Shown here one piece after another: positions 9,348-18,601 of a stretch of DNA of 64,000 nt; within the stretch, counting starts at the first letter, position 1; each line of letters starts with the position of its first letter. The stretch is from Aurantimonas sp. 22II-16-19i. GTDB lineage: Bacteria; Pseudomonadota; Alphaproteobacteria; Rhizobiales; Rhizobiaceae. Made by a program: the position numbers and the translations under genes. The notes below the pieces were generated by a model that was not told where the DNA came from, searched no databases, and saw nothing but the letters and a program-made list of their open reading frames with translations. Location: contig NZ_AQQS01000002.1 in assembly GCF_002088275.1 (NCBI RefSeq), forward strand, positions 1 to 64,000, written 5' to 3'.

Positions 9348-9606
9348 GATGCACCTTCGTCCGCCCGGCCTTGAAGCCCCGGCGGACCGTTGCGCCCTTG
9401 CGGCTGTTTCCATCTTCGGGTCCCACCTGGCACGAGATCTGCGAACCCGGATTTTCCTGCCGATGGCTTAGGAAATCGTTACGCAGATCGGTCGAGTTTG
9501 CTGGATCGGGCCGGATTTTTCCGCAGCGTCATGCCAGTCGGCGATGGCCCCGTGCGAAAGGCCCCATGCGGAAGGCTCCGGCTCCGCTTCGGAAGCCTCG
9601 CTTCCG

Positions 9607-10077
9607 TCAGTTCTGCGCCGCCTGGTCGACGAAGCTCTGGCGCTGGGTCTGCTGCTGCACCGCCCTGCCGAAGCTCGCATCGTCGTCGCCGACGGTGATC
9701 GTCAGCACGCATTTCGGCGTGCAGGCATAGGTCGAGCGGGCCGCCTGCCGGTAGACCCGCACGGTGTGGTCCTCGAAGGTCTGCACGGAGACCTGCTCGT
9801 CGACGAAGGCATGGCCGTCCTGGTCGAGGATGACCATGTTGGTGATGCCGCTGCTCTTGCCGGTGAGGACGAGCCGGTTGGAGGAGAGCACCTGCACGTC
9901 GACGATCGCCGGGTTGCCGACGATGACGGTGGCTGCCGACTTGTCGAGCTCGATCACCTTGGCCTGGTCCATCTCGACCGAGATGATGGTCTCGCCCGCC
10001 GCCTGCGCCGGGCCTTGCGCGACGGCCGTCACGAGAAGTGCCGAGACAAGGCTGGCAAGGATCGCACGGAAAGCCAT
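9607..10077 (-). CDS. Pilus assembly protein with secretin-N-like (BON-type) domain
   Basis: A 156-residue exported protein. The signal peptide (about 1-26, ending A-Q-A) is followed by the domain found at the N-terminus of CpaC/RcpA secretins: VEMDQAKVIELDKSAATVIVGNPAIVD in two segments, then the strand pattern S-N-R-L-V-L-T-G-K-S-S-G-I-T-N. The secretin barrel itself is missing, so this is a stand-alone accessory protein of the Tad machinery, as seen in other rhizobia. Two cysteines (C-T-P-K-C) probably form a disulfide in the periplasm. Divergent from the Flp pilin gene. Confidence 0.85.
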   Translation of the reverse strand: MAFRAILASLVSALLVTAVAQGPAQAAGETIISVEMDQAKVIELDKSAATVIVGNPAIVDVQVLSSNRLVLTGKSSGITNMVILDQDGHAFVDEQVSVQTFEDHTVRVYRQAARSTYACTPKCVLTITVGDDDASFGRAVQQQTQRQSFVDQAAQN

Positions 10078-10426
10078 GATGGAAGCCCACTTCGTCGGAA
10101 TTGGCGGTCTGGTTCGACCGGAACTGTCGCCGATCAGGCTGAATGAAGCGTTAACGCGGCCGAGACTGTCGTAAGGGAAATTCAAAAAAGCTGTTCTTCT
10201 CGAACGGTTTCGCGGCAATGCGCCGGAGTTGCGCGTCAGGCTGCCGGATGCCTGCAGTTCGCCGGCCCGAACCGGTTTCTCCCGCCCCGGCTGGAGCGAA
10301 CGGGGCAATAAGTAAAAATCAACCAAATACCTTAAGTCCATCGCAACGGCGTGTGCCTATCGTCGCAATCACCCGAACGACGGGACAGTCGACGGGAGCG
10401 CTACACCGGTTTTTCAAGGAGTTCTC
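10078..10426. other. Divergent intergenic region between two pilus genes
   Basis: About 350 bp without a gene, separating the leftward secretin-N-like gene and the rightward Flp pilin gene. It must hold both promoters. The stretch 10311-10340 is unusually A/T-rich for this genome and lies about 100 bp upstream of the pilin. A GTTAAC hexamer occurs near 10152. I could not identify convincing -35/-10 pairs. Confidence 0.5.
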
Positions 10427-10597
10427 ATGTCCAAGCTCATCGCTCGTTTCGCCAAGAACGAATCCGGCGCCACCGCCATCGAATACGGCCTCATCGCCGG
10501 CATCATGGCCGTCGCGCTGATCGCCATGTTCGCCCTGCTCACGCCCAAGATGGAAACCGCTCTCAGCACCATCGGCGACAAGATGCAGGTTCAATAA
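10427..10597 (+). CDS. Flp family type IVb pilin
   Basis: A 56-residue Flp pilin, the major subunit of the Tad pilus. The short basic leader ends in N-E-S-G, followed by the processing site G|ATAIEYGLI (cleavage after G14, with the conserved Glu-Tyr at +5/+6), a hydrophobic helix and a short tail. A strong ribosome site (AAGGAG, 10416-10421) stands five bases before the ATG. A hairpin at 10644 follows the gene. CpaA, the peptidase that would cleave the leader, is encoded 340 bp downstream. Confidence 0.95.
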   Translation: MSKLIARFAKNESGATAIEYGLIAGIMAVALIAMFALLTPKMETALSTIGDKMQVQ

Positions 10598-10936
10598 GAA
10601 CCGCCGCGGTCGCTCCAGGGCGCCCCGACGTTCCGAACTTCATGTGGGCGGCCGGAGATCATCCGGCTGCCCACAATCGCTTTGAGAACCAGGTAGCCGG
10701 GTGAAGGTGGCCCGGCGGCGGGTCGTGGCGGTCCTTTTCCACCTCGACCGCTCGCCTGCGCGGGCCCCGGCGCCGCAAGATGGCGAGCATCGGGCGCCGG
10801 CGGCCGGTAGAGCCCACCGCCGCGTCGGGCGACCCGGCGGAGAGGCGTAAACGGAAGTCTCACCTTTCGCCGCCATCATCCGTAGCGCGACGTCGTCAGC
10901 CGGCCGGCGAAGCGGCCTCGTAGCGAAGGAGACGCC
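10598..10936. other. Pilin to peptidase intergenic region
   Basis: This 339-bp stretch holds the pilin 3' hairpin (10644-10674) and then GC-rich sequence without a convincing gene. It presumably contains the cpaA promoter. Abundant pilin mRNA with a terminator before the peptidase gene would give the expected large excess of pilin over peptidase. Confidence 0.5.
10644..10674 (+). terminator. Hairpin after the Flp pilin gene
   Basis: Twelve-base arms (GTGGGCGGCCGG at 10644-10655; CCGGCTGCCCAC at 10663-10674) pair with a single G-T wobble around a 7-base loop, 47 bp after the pilin stop. The following sequence has few Ts, so it may act as an mRNA-stabilising 3' structure as much as a terminator. 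Confidence 0.6.
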
Positions 10937-11440
10937 ATGCTGACCACCACGCTTCTGCTCACGGTCTTCCCGTTCGCGATGATCTACAGCGCGATGACGG
11001 ATCTTCTCGAAATGAAGATCGAGAACCGGGCGATGATCGTGCTCGCGGCGGCCTTCCTGCCGGCGGCGTTCCTCGTCGGCATGCCCTGGCCCCTGTTCGG
11101 CTTGCACCTCCTCGTCGGCTTCGCCTGCCTCTGCGTGACCTTCGGCCTGTTCGCCTTCGGCGGAATGGGGGGCGGCGACGCCAAGCTCATCGCCGCGACC
11201 GCGCTGTGGTTCGGGCCGAGCATGCTGACCGTCGAGTACCTGCTCTATTCGGCCCTCATCGGCGGCGCCCTGACGGTCGGCATCCTCGTCGTGCGCAGCC
11301 AGATGCTGCCCGTCACGGGGGTCGAATTCGTCGACCGCCTGATCGAGAAGGACACCGGCGTGCCCTACGGGATCGCGCTCGGCATCGGCGGCCTCATCGT
11401 CTACTCCCACAGCATCTGGGTGAGGGCAGCAGTCGGCTGA
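10937..11440 (+). CDS. cpaA: Prepilin peptidase, CpaA/TadV type
   Basis: A 167-residue polytopic membrane aspartic peptidase (A24 family) that removes the leader of Flp pilin and TadE-type pseudopilins. The two catalytic aspartates are visible: D22 in the A-M-T-D-L-L-E-M-K segment and D81 in GMGGGDAK. About five hydrophobic segments follow the family pattern, and length matches CpaA rather than the longer bifunctional PilD. It stands on the same strand as the pilin gene. The remaining cpa/tad genes do not follow; the next genes are a convergent amino acid importer. Confidence 0.93.
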   Translation: MLTTTLLLTVFPFAMIYSAMTDLLEMKIENRAMIVLAAAFLPAAFLVGMPWPLFGLHLLVGFACLCVTFGLFAFGGMGGGDAKLIAATALWFGPSMLTVEYLLYSALIGGALTVGILVVRSQMLPVTGVEFVDRLIEKDTGVPYGIALGIGGLIVYSHSIWVRAAVG

Positions 11441-11473
11441 CGCCGGCCTCTGCCGCTCTTGCCGGCGGCCGCC

Positions 11474-12469
11474 TCAGCGCTTCATCAGCCGGATCGCCTC
11501 GCCGACGATGCCGCGCCGGAAGAGCAGGACGCAGAGCACGAAGATCACGCCGATGATCACCGTGACCGGCACGTTGGACGTCGCGAAATAATTCTGCATC
11601 GTGATCACGAGCGCCGCGCCGATCGTCGGCCCGAAGATCGTGCCCATGCCGCCGAGCAGGGTCATCAGCACCACCTCGCCGGACATCTGCCAGGCGACGT
11701 CGGTCAACGTCGCGATCTGCAGGACGATCGCCTTCATGGCGCCCGCGAGACCGGCGATCGTCGCCGACATGACGAAGGCGGCGAGCTTGTAGCGATCGAC
11801 CCGGTAACCGAGCGAGATCGCCCGGTTCTCGTTCTCGCGGATCGCCTGCAGCACGTGACCGAAAGGCGAGTGGACGATCCGCCACACGGCGTAGAAGCCG
11901 GCGAGAAAGATCACCAGGACGAAATAGTAGATGTTGAGGGGCCGGTCGAGGTCGATCAGCCAGAGCAGGTCGCCGCGCGGCACGCCCTGGATCCCGTCCT
12001 CGCCGTGGGTGAAGGGCACCTGCAGGAAGATGAAGAAGACCATCTGCGACAGGGCCAGCGTCACCATGGCGAAATAGATGCCCTGCCGCCGGATCGCGAC
12101 GACGCCAACGACGAGGCCCATCAGCCCGGCGCCCGCGGCGCCGAAGACGATCGCCGACAGGGGCTCCAGACCCCACACCTTTACCGCATGGGCGGTGAAG
12201 TAGGCGGCGCCGCCGAAGAATGCCGCGTGGCCGAAGGAGAGCAGTCCGACATAGCCGAGGAGCAGGTTGAAGGCGGTGGCGAACAGCGCGAAGCAGAGCA
12301 CCGTCATGACGAAGACCGGATAGACGAAGAAGGGCGCGGCGATCAGGCCGAGAACCGCGATCACCGCCACGGCGAGGCCGACGCGCGACAGGTTCTTCTG
12401 CCGCGCCGGGGCCTTGCCCTTGTCGTCCGTTCCGGAGGCCGCCGTGCCGCTTTGGGTGAGGCTCGACAT
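11474..12469 (-). CDS. LIV-type ABC transporter permease (LivM family)
   Basis: A 331-residue inner-membrane permease with the LivM domain from about residue 40 on (the repeated hydrophobic segments and G-Y-V-G-L-L-S-F-G-H-A-A-F-F-G motif). Residues 1-25 are polar. It is the last gene of a leftward operon: two binding proteins, LivG-, LivF-, LivH- and LivM-type genes. Substrate class is branched-chain or other hydrophobic amino acids or short carboxylates; the sequence alone does not decide. Confidence 0.92.
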   Translation of the reverse strand: MSSLTQSGTAASGTDDKGKAPARQKNLSRVGLAVAVIAVLGLIAAPFFVYPVFVMTVLCFALFATAFNLLLGYVGLLSFGHAAFFGGAAYFTAHAVKVWGLEPLSAIVFGAAGAGLMGLVVGVVAIRRQGIYFAMVTLALSQMVFFIFLQVPFTHGEDGIQGVPRGDLLWLIDLDRPLNIYYFVLVIFLAGFYAVWRIVHSPFGHVLQAIRENENRAISLGYRVDRYKLAAFVMSATIAGLAGAMKAIVLQIATLTDVAWQMSGEVVLMTLLGGMGTIFGPTIGAALVITMQNYFATSNVPVTVIIGVIFVLCVLLFRRGIVGEAIRLMKR

Positions 12470-12471
12470 CG

Positions 12472-13359
12472 TCAGATCTCCTTGCCGAACAGGCCGGCCG
12501 GGCGAAGCATCAGCACGATCGCCATGATGACGAAGACGACGATGTTCGAGGCTTCCGGATAGAACACCTTGGTGAGGCCTTCGAGGATGCCGAGCACGTA
12601 GCCGGTGATGATCGCCCCGCCGATCGAGCCCATGCCGCCGATCACCACCACCGCGAAGACGATGATGATGAGGTTCGAGCCCATCAGCGGCGAGACCTGG
12701 TAGATCGGCGCGGCGAGGACGCCGGCGAGCCCGGCGAGACCGGCGCCGAGGGCGTAGGTGAGGGTCAAAAGCAGCGGCACGTTTACGCCGAAGGCCTGGA
12801 CGAGCTGCGGGTTCTCGGTGGCGGCCCGAAGATACGCCCCGAGCCGGGTCTTCTCGATCAGGAGCCAGACGGCGAGGCAGATGACGATCGAGGCGACGAC
12901 GACGAAGCCGCGATAGTTCGGCAGGAACATGAAGCCGAGATTGGTGCCGCCGGACAAGAGCTGCGGTGTGGCATAGGGCTGGCCCGCCGCGCCGTAGTAC
13001 CAGCGGAAGGTGCCCTCGATGATCAGCGCCAGGCCGAAGGTGAACAACAGGCCGTAGAGGTGGTCGAGGTCGTAGAGCCGCGACAGCATCGTGCGCTCGA
13101 TGAGCGCCGAGATCGCCGCGACGATCAGCGGCGCGACGACGAGCGCCGGCCAGAAGCCGATGCCGGTATGGACGAGCAGCAGATAGGCGGTGAAGGCGCC
13201 GAGCATGTATTGCGCGCCATGAGCGAAGTTGATCACCCGGAGGAGACCGAAGATCACCGCCAGGCCGAGCGACAGCAGCGCGTAGAACGAGCCGTTGATG
13301 AAGCCGATGAGGAGCTGGCCGAGAAGCGCCGGGAGGGCAATGCCGAAGATCATGGTCAT
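12472..13359 (-). CDS. LIV-type ABC transporter permease (LivH family)
   Basis: A 295-residue inner-membrane permease with the LivH pattern: G-F-I-N-G-S-F-Y-A-L-L-S-L-G-L-A near the N-terminus and R-V-I-N-F-A-H-G-A next. It pairs with the LivM-type protein to form the transmembrane pore. Only two bases separate it from the LivM gene and six from the LivF gene, so the three are one transcript with tight stoichiometry. Confidence 0.92.
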   Translation of the reverse strand: MTMIFGIALPALLGQLLIGFINGSFYALLSLGLAVIFGLLRVINFAHGAQYMLGAFTAYLLLVHTGIGFWPALVVAPLIVAAISALIERTMLSRLYDLDHLYGLLFTFGLALIIEGTFRWYYGAAGQPYATPQLLSGGTNLGFMFLPNYRGFVVVASIVICLAVWLLIEKTRLGAYLRAATENPQLVQAFGVNVPLLLTLTYALGAGLAGLAGVLAAPIYQVSPLMGSNLIIIVFAVVVIGGMGSIGGAIITGYVLGILEGLTKVFYPEASNIVVFVIMAIVLMLRPAGLFGKEI

Positions 13360-13365
13360 CGTGGC

Positions 13366-14092
<727 letters not shown>

Positions 14093-14100
<8 letters not shown>

Positions 14101-14857
14101 CCTCGCTCCCCATATAGGCTTCGCGCACGCGCTTGTCGGAACTGACGGATGCGTAGTCGCCCTCGGCGAGGACTTCGCCACGGGCCAGCACCGTCACCTG
14201 GTCGCAGAGATCGGCGACGACGTTGAGATTGTGCTCGACCATCAGCACCGTCCGGCCCTTGGCGATGCGGCGGATGAGATCGGAGATGCGGCCGATGTCC
14301 TCGACGCCCATGCCGGCCATCGGCTCGTCGAAGAGCAGCACCGGGGGATCGAGGGCGAGGGTGGTGGCGATCTCCAGCGCCCGCTTGCGGCCATAGGGCA
14401 GCTCCGCCGCGTCGTGATTGGCGAAGGGCGCGAGGCCGACCGCGTCGATCAGCTGGTGCGCCTCGTCGTTCAGCCGGTCGAGCAGGGTGTTGGAGCGCCA
14501 GAACTGGGTGCCGAGATGGGCCTTGCGCTGGAGCGCGACACGGACGTTGTCGAGAACGGTCAGATGCGGGAAGACCGCGGAGATCTGGAACGAGCGCACC
14601 AGCCCCTTGCGCGCCACGTCGGCCGGCTTCAGCCTGGTGATGTCCTCGCCGCGGAAGACGATGGTGCCGGCGGTCGGCGTCAGGAACTTGGTCAGGAGGT
14701 TGAAGACGGTGGTCTTGCCGGCGCCGTTCGGCCCGATCATTGCGTGAATGGTGCCTTCGCGGACATCGAGGTCGACGTCGTTCACCGCCTTGAAGCCGAA
14801 AAACTCCTTGGTGAGGCCGCGGGCCGACAGGATCGCGTCGGACGGGGGTGCGCTCAT
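14093..14857 (-). CDS. LIV-type ABC transporter ATPase (LivG family)
   Basis: A 254-residue ATPase. Walker A is GPNGAGKTT. The canonical LSGGQ signature is replaced by LPYGRKR, a known feature of LivG-type subunits whose composite site is degenerate. Walker B is V-L-L-F-D-E-P followed by M-A-G-M. A 109-bp gap with a strong hairpin (14929-14961) separates it from the upstream binding-protein gene. Confidence 0.93.
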
Positions 14858-14928
14858 GGCGGTGGGGTTCTCCTGTCGTGGCCGGTGCGTGGTCGGTGCA
14901 TGGCCGGGATGGCGGCCAATCCTTGAGG

Positions 14929-14961
14929 CGGGGCCGGCGCTCGAAGCGAATGCCGGCCCCG
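14929..14961 (-). terminator. Hairpin between binding-protein gene and LivG-type gene
   Basis: A perfect 10-bp inverted repeat (CGGGGCCGGC at 14929-14938; GCCGGCCCCG at 14952-14961) with a 13-base loop, six bases after the binding-protein stop on the minus strand. There is no T tract, so partial termination or protection of the upstream mRNA from 3' exonucleases is likely, giving more binding protein than permease. Confidence 0.65.
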
Positions 14962-14966
14962 ACCCT

Positions 14967-16241
14967 TCAGTCCTGCGGGAAGGTCGAGACGTCGCAGCCG
15001 GACTCCTCGACGGTGCCGTAGGCGACGTCGCCGGGAACGGTGGCGACCTCCTCATAGAGGTCCCACTCGCCCTTCGACTGGTCCGGCGTCTTCACCCGGA
15101 ACAGATACATGTCGTAGACCATGCGGCCGTTGGGCAGCACCTTGCCGTTCTTGGCGAAGAGATCCTCCACCGGCATCTCGTGCAGCTTCGCGGCGACGGC
15201 TTCCGTCTTGTCGGTGCCCGCGGCCTCGATCGCCTTCAGATATTGCAGCACCGCCGAATAGGTGCCGACATGGATCATGTTCGGCATTTTGCCGAATTTG
15301 GCCATGTAGCGTTTCGCGAACGCGCGGTTCTCGTCGCTCTGGTCCCAGTACCAGCCCTCGGTGAGGTTCAGCCCCTGCGCCGCCTCGATGCCGAGGCCCT
15401 TGACCTCGGCGAGGGTGAAGAGCAGCGCCGCCACCTTCTGGCCGGAGGCGACGAGGCCGAACTCCGTCGCCGCCTTGACGGCGTTGGCGGTGTCGAGCCC
15501 GGCATTGGCAAGGCCGATGACCTTGGCGCCCGAACCCTGCGCCTGCAGCATGAAGGAGGAGAAATCGTTGGTCGCCAGCGGATGGCGCGCCGCGCCGAGC
15601 ACCGTGCCGCCCTTTTCCTCGATGACCTTGGTCGCCTCGCCCTGCAAAGAATCGCCGAAGGTGTAGTCGGCGGTCAGGAAGAACCAGCTGTCGTCGCCGC
15701 CCTCGACCAGCGAGCCGGCGGTGCCCTGGGACAAGGCGCGGGTGTTGTAGGCCCAGTGAAAGCCGTAGGGGCTGCACTGGGCGCCGGCGATCACGGTCGA
15801 GCCGCCGCCGGTGGTCATGGTGATCTTCTTCTTCTCGCGCGACAGGCCCTGCACGGCGAGCGCCACCGAGGAGGTGGTCAGATCCATGATCGCGTCGACC
15901 TGCTGGGTGTCGTACCACTCGCGGGCGATGTTGGAGCCGATGTCGGCCTTGTTCTGGTGGTCGGCCGAGATGATCTCGACCGGCTTGCCGAGGACCATGC
16001 CGCCGAAATCCTCCACCGCGAGGCCGGCCGCGACCACCGAGCCTTCGCCGGCGGTGTCGGCATAGACGCCGGAGCGGTCGTTCATGATGCCGATCTTCAC
16101 GACATCGTCGGAGATCTCCTGCGCGGCGGCCGGAGCGGCCAGACCGAGCGCGCCTGCGACCAGCCCGGCCGCGAGCCCAATCGGCCTGCGGCTGGGCCCG
16201 GCCGGCCTGCGGCTCCCCGTTCCCCTTGTCACGAAATGCAT
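14967..16241 (-). CDS. Amino-acid-type ABC transporter substrate-binding protein (paralog 1)
   Basis: A 424-residue periplasmic binding protein of the Leu/Ile/Val type. Residues 1-41 form a long signal peptide with several arginines before the hydrophobic core (cleavage at A-A-A-Q). The mature protein starts E-I-S-D-D-V-V-K-I-G-I. The start at 16241 is supported by a GGAGGAG ribosome site. It shares long identical blocks with the next gene (NIAREWYDTQ, LTTSSVALAVQGLS, AKVIGLANAGLDTANA, NLTEGWYWDQ), so the two arose by tandem duplication. It supplies the LIV-type transporter encoded downstream. Confidence 0.92.
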   Translation of the reverse strand: MHFVTRGTGSRRPAGPSRRPIGLAAGLVAGALGLAAPAAAQEISDDVVKIGIMNDRSGVYADTAGEGSVVAAGLAVEDFGGMVLGKPVEIISADHQNKADIGSNIAREWYDTQQVDAIMDLTTSSVALAVQGLSREKKKITMTTGGGSTVIAGAQCSPYGFHWAYNTRALSQGTAGSLVEGGDDSWFFLTADYTFGDSLQGEATKVIEEKGGTVLGAARHPLATNDFSSFMLQAQGSGAKVIGLANAGLDTANAVKAATEFGLVASGQKVAALLFTLAEVKGLGIEAAQGLNLTEGWYWDQSDENRAFAKRYMAKFGKMPNMIHVGTYSAVLQYLKAIEAAGTDKTEAVAAKLHEMPVEDLFAKNGKVLPNGRMVYDMYLFRVKTPDQSKGEWDLYEEVATVPGDVAYGTVEESGCDVSTFPQD

Positions 16242-16393
16242 GCTGCTCTCCTCCCAGAGTTCCAGTTGCCCGCCTTCCTCCCAGAAGGGGCACCGCTGCA
16301 TTGGATGGGCGACCGCCTTGGACTGCAAGGGAAATCGTTCACCGCAGTGACGTTCGCTGCGAAGACCGGGCGTCACGCAAGCCGCGGGCGAGG

Positions 16394-16498
16394 CTGGAGC
16401 GGGATGAGACCAGCTTCGCTGGGCATCCCGCTCCATCATCCTGTTGCCGCATGATCTTTTCCGAAAAGCGGTTCCCACTTTTCGGGATCATGCTCCAG
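16394..16498. repeat. Composite inverted-repeat element, copy 1
   Basis: Two hairpins in series, between the tandem binding-protein genes. The first has 12-bp perfect arms (TGGAGCGGGATG at 16395-16406, CATCCCGCTCCA at 16424-16435) and an inner CCAGC-TTC-GCTGG stem. The second has GCATGATC (16449-16456) paired with GATCATGC (16486-16493) and an inner CCGAAAAG/CTTTTCGG pair. The reverse complement resembles the element at 29791-29893 in order and spacing. The second hairpin looks like a palindromic intergenic repeat I know from many rhizobial genomes. Confidence 0.75.
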
Positions 16499-16527
16499 TG
16501 TCGCCCGCAGCTCCCATGGCCGGGGCG

Positions 16528-17751
16528 TTACTTGGCGAAGGCCGAGACGTCGCAGCCCGATTCCTCGACGGACAGGAAGGCGTCGCTGCCGGGAACGGTG
16601 GCGACCTCGGTGTAGTAGTCCCAGTCGCCCTTCATCTCGTCCGGCGTCTTCACCTGGAAGAGATACATGTCGTAGACCATGCGGCCGTTGGCCTGGACCT
16701 TGCCGTTCTTGGTGAAGACGTCCTCGACCGGGAGCTCGTGCAGCTTCGCGGCGACCGCCTTGGTCTCGTCGGTGCCGGCGGCTTTCACCGCCTTCAGGTA
16801 GCTCATCACCGCCGAATAGGTGCCCGTCTGGATCATGTTCGGCATGCGGCCGGTCTTTTCCATGAAGCGCTGGGCGAATTCGCGGGTGTCGTCGTTCTGG
16901 TCCCAGTACCAGCCCTCGGTGAGGTTCAGCCCCTGGGCCGCCTCGGCGCCGAGGCCGTTGACCTCGGCGAGGGTGAAGAGCAGGGCGGCGAGCTTCTGGC
17001 CGCCCTGGACGATGCCGAATTCCGACGCCTGCTTGATGGCGTTGGCGGTGTCGAGGCCGGCATTGGCGAGGCCGATGACCTTGGCGCCGGAGGACTGGGC
17101 CTGCAGCAGGAAGGAGGAGAAATCGTTGCTCGCCAGCGGATGGCGCACCGAGCCGAGCACCTGACCGCCGCTCTCCTTGACGAAGTTGCCGGTCTGCTCC
17201 TCCAGCGAATAGCCGAAGGCGTAGTCGGCGGTCAGGAAGAACCAGGTGTCGCCGCCGGCCTTGACCAGCGCGCCGCCGGTGCCGACGGCCAGCGCATGGG
17301 TGTCGTAGGCCCAGTGGAAGCCGTAGGGGCTGCACTGCTTGCCGGTGAGCTCCGTCGTCGCCGCGCCGGTGACGATGTCGATCTTGCCCTTTTCCTTCGA
17401 CAGGCCCTGCACGGCCAGCGCCACCGACGAGGTGGTCAGCTCCATGATCGCGTCGACCTCCTGGGTATCGTACCACTCGCGGGCGATGTTGGAGGCGATG
17501 TCCGGCTTGTTCTGGTGGTCGGCGTTGATGATCTCGATCGGCTTGTCGAGAACGGTGCCGCCGAAGTCCGCGGCCGCCATCTCCGCCGCCGCGACGGACC
17601 ACTTGCCGCCGAAGTCGGCATAGACGCCGGACTGGTCGTTGAGGATGCCGATCTTGACGACGTCGTCGGAGACGTCCTGTGCCAGGGCGCCTGCGGGCGC
17701 GGCGAGGCCGGCGATGATCGTCGCGGCCAAAAGGGTCTTGTCGATGCGCAT
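16528..17751 (-). CDS. Amino-acid-type ABC transporter substrate-binding protein (paralog 2)
   Basis: A 407-residue periplasmic binding protein with a signal peptide at about 1-24 (cleavage at A-L-A-Q) and mature start D-V-S-D-D-V-V-K-I-G-I. It is a close paralog of the gene downstream; differences concentrate in loop regions such as K-W-S-V-A-A-A versus E-G-S-V-V-A-A, so ligand preference may differ. It is the first gene of the LIV-type operon and has its own candidate promoter at 17821-17849. The repeat element at 16394 lies between the two copies. Confidence 0.92.
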   Translation of the reverse strand: MRIDKTLLAATIIAGLAAPAGALAQDVSDDVVKIGILNDQSGVYADFGGKWSVAAAEMAAADFGGTVLDKPIEIINADHQNKPDIASNIAREWYDTQEVDAIMELTTSSVALAVQGLSKEKGKIDIVTGAATTELTGKQCSPYGFHWAYDTHALAVGTGGALVKAGGDTWFFLTADYAFGYSLEEQTGNFVKESGGQVLGSVRHPLASNDFSSFLLQAQSSGAKVIGLANAGLDTANAIKQASEFGIVQGGQKLAALLFTLAEVNGLGAEAAQGLNLTEGWYWDQNDDTREFAQRFMEKTGRMPNMIQTGTYSAVMSYLKAVKAAGTDETKAVAAKLHELPVEDVFTKNGKVQANGRMVYDMYLFQVKTPDEMKGDWDYYTEVATVPGSDAFLSVEESGCDVSAFAK

Positions 17752-17820
17752 GGGGTGTTACTCCTCCCGAACGAAGACGAAAGGCCCCGATTTCCTCCCG
17801 GGCCCTTCCACTCGCCGCGA

Positions 17821-17849
17821 ATGAGAGACAGCGGGCTCCCCGATGTCAA
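17821..17849 (-). promoter_or_regulatory. Candidate promoter of the LIV-type operon
   Basis: On the minus strand, TTGACA (17849-17844) is followed after exactly 17 bases by TCTCAT (17826-17821), a 4/6 match to the -10 consensus. It lies about 70 bp upstream of the first binding-protein gene. Position and spacing fit a sigma-70-type promoter; the -10 is weak. Confidence 0.4.
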
Positions 17850-17887
17850 CGGCTTGACTTGCGATCACAGAGGTATAACCGGCCGCC

Positions 17888-18376
17888 TCATACTTTGGTC
17901 GCATGACGGCGCGGCGGTCGACGTTGCGGCAGCGCGCCGCGGTGGCCGGCATCGGCGGACGCCCCCTTGCGCCGTCTCGTCTTGCCACGCCCGGCGGGCT
18001 TCTTCGTCGCCGCCGCCGGCGGCTCCTGCAGCCACGCCGCCTTGCCGTCGAGCCAACGCCTCAGCCGCGTCACCACGATGTGGCGGTTGATGTCGTAGCG
18101 CGGGTCGCGGCTGCGCGAAAAGCGCGCCTGGCGGCCGATCTCCCGCTCGACGCGCTCCACGACACCGTCCCGTTCGGCCGGATCCAGCCTTGCCGCATCG
18201 TCGAGGCGGACGGCCTCCGCGACGGACGGGCCGCTCGCGCCATAGCGGCGCAGCGCCGCATGCAGTTCGAGGCCCCGCACCGCAACCCGGTCGCTCGTGC
18301 GCTTCTCCTCCACCTGACGGCGAATCCGGGCGGCGAGGATTTCGATGAGAGGGGCGAGGTCGTCGGTGGCGGTCAT
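17888..18376 (-). CDS. Hypothetical basic protein
   Basis: A 162-residue protein I do not recognise. The start at 18376 has a GGAG ribosome site seven bases upstream. Residues 1-125 look helical and charged (A-P-L-I-E-I-L-A-A-R-I-R-R-Q-V-E-E-K; D-P-R-Y-D-I-N-R-H-I-V-V-T-R-L-R-R-W-L); the C-terminal ~40 residues are very rich in Arg, Lys, Ala and Gly and may bind nucleic acid. No signal peptide or membrane segment. It stands alone, divergent from the DnaA-domain gene at 18602. Confidence 0.6.
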   Translation of the reverse strand: MTATDDLAPLIEILAARIRRQVEEKRTSDRVAVRGLELHAALRRYGASGPSVAEAVRLDDAARLDPAERDGVVERVEREIGRQARFSRSRDPRYDINRHIVVTRLRRWLDGKAAWLQEPPAAATKKPAGRGKTRRRKGASADAGHRGALPQRRPPRRHATKV

Positions 18377-18541
18377 GGCGATGCTCCGGACAAAAGGGTC
18401 CGTCAGCATCGGGTGGGATGTCGGGGGTGGGGATATCTTCCTTTCCCGCTCGCGCAACCTCTTGGCCCCTGAGCGCTTCCGAGGCATGTTCGGAGGCGAG
18501 GTTTTCGCCGTCGGGCGAGGTGCGGCAGAAATAGGAAGATA

Positions 18542-18570
18542 TTCACATTACGGCATGTCTGGCTTATAAG
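18542..18570 (+). promoter_or_regulatory. Candidate promoter of the DnaA-like/DUF6456 pair
   Basis: TTCACA (18542-18547) and TATAAG (18565-18570) are separated by 17 bases, about 30 bp upstream of the gene at 18602, within a locally A/T-rich stretch. A ribosome site (AGGAGA) follows near 18582. This is a reasonable housekeeping-type promoter. Confidence 0.5.
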
Positions 18571-18601
18571 CGGCTGCAACCGCAGCCAGGAGACGCAGCC
18601 G

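Noticed and set aside
10311-10340. A/T-rich patch upstream of the pilin as an attachment site or origin
   Set aside because: No flanking repeats, integrase gene or DnaA-box cluster; a promoter is the simpler explanation.
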